Source of the DNA: Streptomyces flaveus
GTDB lineage: Bacteria > Actinomycetota > Actinomycetes > Streptomycetales > Streptomycetaceae
Assembly (NCBI RefSeq): GCF_014647675.1
Contig: NZ_BMPQ01000001.1
Coordinates: forward strand, 249,349-313,348
Length of the DNA stretch: 64,000 nt
Direction of reading: 5' to 3'
Position numbers and translations under genes: made by a program. Positions 59,772 through 64,000 of this stretch are shown piece by piece; the first letter of the stretch is position 1; each line of letters begins with the position of its first letter. The notes beneath the pieces are model-generated. The model was not told the DNA's origin, did not search any database, and saw only the letters and a list, made by a program, of their open reading frames with translations.

Positions 59772-61112
59772 ATGGGCGTCACGGGACCCTCCGGGCCGGT
59801 AATGGACCGGGACGAGGTGGACCGTGCGCTGGCGCGGCTCGGCGCGGAGCACGAGGCCATCGAGACCTCGCTCCTCGCCCTGCAGGACCACGCGGGCCGC
59901 AGACTCCTCGAAGGCGCCGAGCTCACGGGGACGACCCGGGAGCGCTGGACGGCCGCCGAGGCGTCGATCTCGCTCCTGTGGACGTACTTCGACGCGTACG
60001 CGGACGCCCTGCGGTCCGCGCGTGACGTGCGCTCCCGCAGGCGCTGGCCGAACCGCGACGACCTCGTGGAGCTGACGGAGCTGCTGCGCGGCGAGAGCGT
60101 CACGGTGGCGGGCAGCGCCGCCGCGACCGCCTCTGCGCCCACGATGGCCGGCACGGGGAAGCTCAGCGAGCGCTTCACCCTGGTCGAACTCGTGGAGCGC
60201 ATGAACGAGTTGTACGCGCAGTCCCTCGACATGGTCGTCGCCGCCGACGCCGTCTGGTCGGCACTGCCCGCGCGGATCGACCTGCTGGCCGCGGAGCTGC
60301 AGCGCACCCGCCAGCTCGCACACTCCGTGGGCGTACGCCCCGGGGAGCACCCGGCGGGCGACGACCTGGAGCGGATCACGCGCACGCTGACGTCGCTGCG
60401 TGAGCAGGTGGTGTCCGATCCGCTGGCTTTCTGGCTGCCCACGCAGGGCAGTTCGGCGCCGGGCGGCGGGCGCCCCGACACCACGCGTTACGACCGCGAG
60501 GCGCGCGCCCTGGAGGATGTGCGCCGCGAGATCGACGCGGTGCTGAGCGTGCGGCAGGACGCGGAGGCGCGGCTGGTGAGGCTGCGGGACACGCTCTCGC
60601 GCGCGGACCGCACCCTTGCCGAGGCGCGCTCCGCGCGCGGTGAGGTGCTGGCGAAGATCGCCGCGTCGGAGGTGCCCGCGGTCAGCGGCCCGCCGACGGC
60701 GCTGCAGGAGCAGCTGGCGATGGCCGCCGAGTACCGCAGACACGCGCAGTGGCACCGCCTCTCGCCGCTCCTTGAGGCCCTGGAGCAGAGGGCCGAGGAC
60801 GAACTTCTGCGCGCACGCGAGTCGTTGACGGCCGTCACCGCGCCGCTCGCGGTCCGCGCGGAGCTGCGCGGCCGGCTCGACGCGTACAAGGCGAAGGTCG
60901 CCCGGCACGGCTTCGCCGAGGACCCGCTGCTCGTGGAGCGCTATGACGCGGCGCGCCGCATGCTGTGGAGCGCGCCCTGCGATCTGCGCGTGGCGGAACA
61001 GGCGGTGCTGCGCTACCAGCACGCGGCTGCCGACTTGCTGGTGCCCAAGGTCCCCGGCCAGGCCGGCCACGGGGGGCCACAGGACCGGAGGGGGCCCTCG
61101 CGTGAGCGATAA
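59772..61112 (+). CDS. Coiled-coil protein inserted between glnH and pknG
   Basis: The 446-residue soluble protein is almost entirely helical. It has long heptad-like stretches (EVDRALARLGAEHEAIETSL; RYDREARALEDVRREIDAVL; ARLVRLRDTLSRADRTLAEA) and a disordered linker near 215-230. There is no signal peptide, membrane helix or catalytic motif. Its position in the pknG operon (113 bases after glnH, 12 before pknG) suggests a scaffold or adaptor for the GlnX-PknG pathway. Mycobacterial clusters do not have it. The family is unknown to me. Confidence 0.75.
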   Translation: MGVTGPSGPVMDRDEVDRALARLGAEHEAIETSLLALQDHAGRRLLEGAELTGTTRERWTAAEASISLLWTYFDAYADALRSARDVRSRRRWPNRDDLVELTELLRGESVTVAGSAAATASAPTMAGTGKLSERFTLVELVERMNELYAQSLDMVVAADAVWSALPARIDLLAAELQRTRQLAHSVGVRPGEHPAGDDLERITRTLTSLREQVVSDPLAFWLPTQGSSAPGGGRPDTTRYDREARALEDVRREIDAVLSVRQDAEARLVRLRDTLSRADRTLAEARSARGEVLAKIAASEVPAVSGPPTALQEQLAMAAEYRRHAQWHRLSPLLEALEQRAEDELLRARESLTAVTAPLAVRAELRGRLDAYKAKVARHGFAEDPLLVERYDAARRMLWSAPCDLRVAEQAVLRYQHAAADLLVPKVPGQAGHGGPQDRRGPSRER

Positions 61113-61124
61113 GGGTGATGCAGT

Positions 61125-63959
61125 GTGAGTGAGCAGAACGTGAGCGAAGAGAACGCGGGCGAGCGGAAGCAGTGCCAGCGCCCCGGTTGCACGGGGGCGT
61201 ACGAGGACGTGGGCGGCGGCGAGCTGTACTGCGACACCTGCGGTCTGGCTCCGGTCGTCTCCTCGAGCGGCATGGTCGGCTCACCGCCGACCGGGATCAC
61301 GGCCGGCGGGAAGGGCTCGCGCGGCTCCGGCCGCGGCAGTTCGAGCTCCCGCTCCAGTTCCCGGTCGTCGTCGCGCTCGGCACGCTCCTCGCAGTCCCGG
61401 CGCTCGGTGTCGGGGCGTCTGTCGCGCTCGTTGTCGGGGCGGACGTCGGGCCGTTCGGTGTCGGTGCGCAGCTCCGGTTCGACGGCCGGGTCCTCCGGCC
61501 GCGGGCGGCTGGGCGTGGGCCTCGTGCAGGTCCCGGACGTGCCGCGCCCCGATCCGCGCGCGATGGTCCAGGAGAACCCCGAGGTGCCCGAGCGCAAGCG
61601 GTTCTGCTCGCGCTCCGACTGCGGGGCGCCGGTGGGACGTTCGCGGGGTGAGAGGCCGGGGCGTACGGAGGGTTTCTGCACCAAGTGCGGCCACCCGTAC
61701 TCGTTCGTGCCGAAGCTGGGCGCGGGCGACGTCGTGCACGGCCAGTACGAGGTGGTCGGCTGCCTCGCGCACGGCGGGCTCGGCTGGGTCTACCTCGCCG
61801 TGGACCGCGCGGTGTCCGACCGCTGGGTGGTGCTCAAGGGTCTGCTCGACACGGGCGACCAGGACGCGATGGCCGCCGCGATATCGGAGCGCCGCTTCCT
61901 CGCCGAGATCGAGCACTCCAACATCGTGCGGATCTACAACTTCGTCGAGCATCTCGACCAGCGCACGGGCTCCCTCGACGGCTACATCGTCATGGAGTAC
62001 GTCGGCGGCAAGTCCCTCAAGGAGATCGCCAACGAGCGTCGTACGCCCGCCGGGAAGCGGGACCCGCTGCCGGTCGAGCAGGCCTGCGCGTACGGCATCG
62101 AGGCGCTCGAGGCGCTCGGGCATCTGCACAGCCGCAACCTGCTGTACTGCGACTTCAAGGTCGACAACGCGATCCAGACCGAGGACCAGCTCAAGCTGAT
62201 CGACATGGGCGCGGTGCGCAGGATGGACGACGACGAGTCGGCCATCTACGGCACGGTCGGCTACCAGGCGCCGGAGGTCGCCGAGCTCGGCCCGTCGGTC
62301 GCCTCCGACCTCTACACCGTCGCCCGTACGCTCGCGGTGCTGACCTTCGACTTCCAGGGCTACACGAACGTCTTCGTGGACTCCCTGCCCGACCCCGACA
62401 ACATCGAGGTCTTCCGCCAGTACGAGTCGTTCTACCGGCTTCTCGTACGCGCCACCGACCCCGACCCGGCCCGCCGGTTCGCCTCCGCGCAGGAGATGGC
62501 CGAGCAGCTGACGGGCGTCCTGCGCGAGGTCGTGGCGCTGCAGACGGGCCGCCCCCGCCCCTCGCTGTCCACGCTCTTCGGGCCCGAACTGAAGGTCACG
62601 GACACGGAGTTGTTCGGGCGGCTGGACGGGGATGTGTCGCGGCTGGGGGCGCGGGCGGTGCCGGTGGGACGGCGGCGCCGGGTGCTTGTCGGGGCCAACG
62701 GAGGCCGGGCGCTTGCCGCGGGCAACGGGGGTGCCGCCGTTTCTTCGGGCACCGGAGGTGCCGCGGTGGTGGGCAGCGGAGCCGCTAACGCTCTTGGCGC
62801 CGGAGGCGCTGGGCAGGCGGGCGGTCTTGGCGCCGGATCTGCGGGCGCTCTTGGCACCGGAGCCGCAGGGCAGTTGGGCGGCGGAGCCGTCGGCGCTCTC
62901 GGCAGCGGAGGCACCGAACCGTCCGGAGGCGCCGGGCAGGCAGGCGGCGGAGCCGCCAATGCCACCCCGGCCCACAGCGCGGCCGGCGCACTCGCGCCGC
63001 CGCCGACCGCCCTGGTCAAGCCCGTCCAAAGCGCGGCCAGCGCCCTCGCGCTGCCGGTCCCCCGGGTCGACCCCGGCGACCCGAACGCCGGTTTCCTCGC
63101 CGCCCTCATGGCGTCCGCGCCCGCGGAGCTGATCTCCGCGCTGCACGCGGCGCCCACCGGCTCCCTGGAGCTGCGGTTGCGCGAACTGCGGGCCCGCCTG
63201 GAGATGGGTGAGCTGGAGAGCGCCACCGGGACACTCGCGGCCCTGGAGACGGACCACCCCGACGACTGGCGGGTGGTCTGGTATCGCGGGGTCGCCGCGC
63301 TCGCGACCGGCGACCACGAGGTGGCGGCGCTGTCCTTCGACGCGATCTACGACGCGTTCCCCGGCGAGCCCGCCCCCAAGCTGGCCCTCGGCCTGTGCGC
63401 GGAGGTCCTCGGGCAGCTGGACAACGCCGCCGAGTACTACCGCCTGGTGTGGACGACCGACCCGAGCTATGTGAGCGCGGCGTTCGGACTGGCCCGCGTA
63501 CAGCTGGCGGCGGGCGACCGGCGGGGTGCCGTACGGACCCTGGAGTCGGTGCCGGAGGCGAACATCCACTACACGGCGGCCCGCGTCGCCGCCGTACGGG
63601 CACGGCTGCGGCACCGGATGAACGCGGCGCCGGACGCTCAGTTCCTGGACGACCTGACCGCGGCGGCGAGCCAGATCGAGGCGCTCGGCGGATACGGTCT
63701 GGACGCGGTCCGCCGCGAGCAGTTGTCCACAGAGGTCCTTGGCTGCGCCCTGGACTGGGTACTCTCCGGGAGCCGGGGTTCCGCGCCACCGAGCACACCG
63801 GCGCGTACCGTACTGCTCGGCAGTGACCTGGACGAGCGAGGCCTCCGTTTCGGTCTGGAGCGCTCGTACCGGACACTGGCCCGGCTCGCCCAAGGTGGCG
63901 AGGAGAGGATCGATCTGGTGGAGCGCGCCAACCGCTACCGCCCCCGGACGTGGGTGTAA
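61125..63959 (+). CDS. pknG: Serine/threonine protein kinase PknG (extended form)
   Basis: The 944-residue cytosolic kinase has a first zinc-ribbon-like Cys cluster (CQRPGC ... YCDTC, about 15-45) and a long Ser/Arg-rich region. The rubredoxin-like FCSRSDC ... FCTKC follows from C161. The kinase domain has K238 (WVVLKGLL), catalytic D343 (LLYCDFKVDN in place of HRD) and DMG at 360-362. A Gly/Ala-rich low-complexity stretch (about 520-620) precedes C-terminal TPR-like repeats. Known PknG (about 750 residues) phosphorylates the FHA protein GarA/OdhI to control 2-oxoglutarate dehydrogenase. The two low-complexity inserts make this one longer. Confidence 0.93.
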   Translation: MSEQNVSEENAGERKQCQRPGCTGAYEDVGGGELYCDTCGLAPVVSSSGMVGSPPTGITAGGKGSRGSGRGSSSSRSSSRSSSRSARSSQSRRSVSGRLSRSLSGRTSGRSVSVRSSGSTAGSSGRGRLGVGLVQVPDVPRPDPRAMVQENPEVPERKRFCSRSDCGAPVGRSRGERPGRTEGFCTKCGHPYSFVPKLGAGDVVHGQYEVVGCLAHGGLGWVYLAVDRAVSDRWVVLKGLLDTGDQDAMAAAISERRFLAEIEHSNIVRIYNFVEHLDQRTGSLDGYIVMEYVGGKSLKEIANERRTPAGKRDPLPVEQACAYGIEALEALGHLHSRNLLYCDFKVDNAIQTEDQLKLIDMGAVRRMDDDESAIYGTVGYQAPEVAELGPSVASDLYTVARTLAVLTFDFQGYTNVFVDSLPDPDNIEVFRQYESFYRLLVRATDPDPARRFASAQEMAEQLTGVLREVVALQTGRPRPSLSTLFGPELKVTDTELFGRLDGDVSRLGARAVPVGRRRRVLVGANGGRALAAGNGGAAVSSGTGGAAVVGSGAANALGAGGAGQAGGLGAGSAGALGTGAAGQLGGGAVGALGSGGTEPSGGAGQAGGGAANATPAHSAAGALAPPPTALVKPVQSAASALALPVPRVDPGDPNAGFLAALMASAPAELISALHAAPTGSLELRLRELRARLEMGELESATGTLAALETDHPDDWRVVWYRGVAALATGDHEVAALSFDAIYDAFPGEPAPKLALGLCAEVLGQLDNAAEYYRLVWTTDPSYVSAAFGLARVQLAAGDRRGAVRTLESVPEANIHYTAARVAAVRARLRHRMNAAPDAQFLDDLTAAASQIEALGGYGLDAVRREQLSTEVLGCALDWVLSGSRGSAPPSTPARTVLLGSDLDERGLRFGLERSYRTLARLAQGGEERIDLVERANRYRPRTWV

Positions 63960-63962
63960 TTC

Positions 63963-64000
63963 ATGTCGCAGATGCCCCCGGCGTTGTCGAAGTGCCCCAG
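63963..64000 (+). CDS. Start of a gene cut by the window edge
   Basis: Only MSQMPPALSKCP is visible, starting 3 bases after the pknG stop and therefore in the same operon. Streptomyces pknG is commonly followed by a PP2C-type phosphatase with an N-terminal zinc ribbon, and a cysteine at residue 11 would fit. This fragment is too short to decide. Confidence 0.5.
   Translation, partial: MSQMPPALSKCP

Noticed and set aside
61320..61500. Ser/Arg repeats in pknG considered as a CRISPR-like or satellite array
   Set aside because: The units are codon-level low complexity inside an intact frame, not spaced repeats.

Overview
The window is a typical Streptomyces chromosome segment. It is very GC-rich with strong third-position GC, uses GTG starts freely and has many 1-4 bp start/stop overlaps. 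It also carries genus hallmarks: a csn chitosan-oligosaccharide operon, an actinobacterial GlnX-GlnH-PknG sensor cassette, a WhiJ/BldB-type regulator set and a LAL-type LuxR regulator. No rRNA, tRNA, CRISPR array or intact insertion sequence was seen.

Layout. 1-13.7 kb: the 5' end of a glycine/sarcosine N-methyltransferase-like gene, a mycothiol-type DsbA-fold protein with a SigR-like promoter, aminopeptidase N (copy 1), an AbiEi/endonuclease-like protein, a large LuxR regulator, an unknown glycine-zipper protein, two MOSC proteins flanking a DUF234-type ATPase, and a PPOX-fold protein. 13.8-17.2 kb: a self-contained operon of one small secreted cysteine-containing protein, two membrane proteins and an ABC ATPase, with RNA hairpins around the first gene. 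17.5-20 kb: an RsbW-like kinase, an XRE/DUF5753 regulator and a DUF397 protein, then a HigBA-like toxin-antitoxin pair with a clear operator. 20-33.8 kb: secreted and lipid-anchored proteins, an R61-type DD-peptidase, flavin/VOC/CGNR genes, a large subtilase, an ECF sigma factor with a membrane partner, asd, and a MazEF-like operon with an extra small third gene. 33.9-49.9 kb: aminopeptidase N (copy 2), an M14 peptidase, a DMT exporter with a MarR regulator, malQ, a PadR-controlled ABC exporter, an HNH nuclease, an MscS channel, Uma2 and smaller genes. 49.9-57 kb: csnREFGHK (ROK repressor, sugar-binding protein, two permeases, GH4 glycosidase, sugar kinase). 57-64 kb: glnX, glnH, a coiled-coil protein, pknG and the first codons of one more gene.

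Working together. The csn genes should import glucosamine oligosaccharides, hydrolyse them and phosphorylate the sugar under CsnR control. GlnX/GlnH should sense an acidic amino acid outside the cell and signal to PknG, which in relatives controls 2-oxoglutarate dehydrogenase through an FHA protein. Several regulator genes sit beside visible inverted-repeat operators (HigBA, MarR, CGNR, WhiJ-like, CsnR). Intergenic regions carry at least five copies of a mosaic GC-rich dispersed repeat, and three gene remnants were found.
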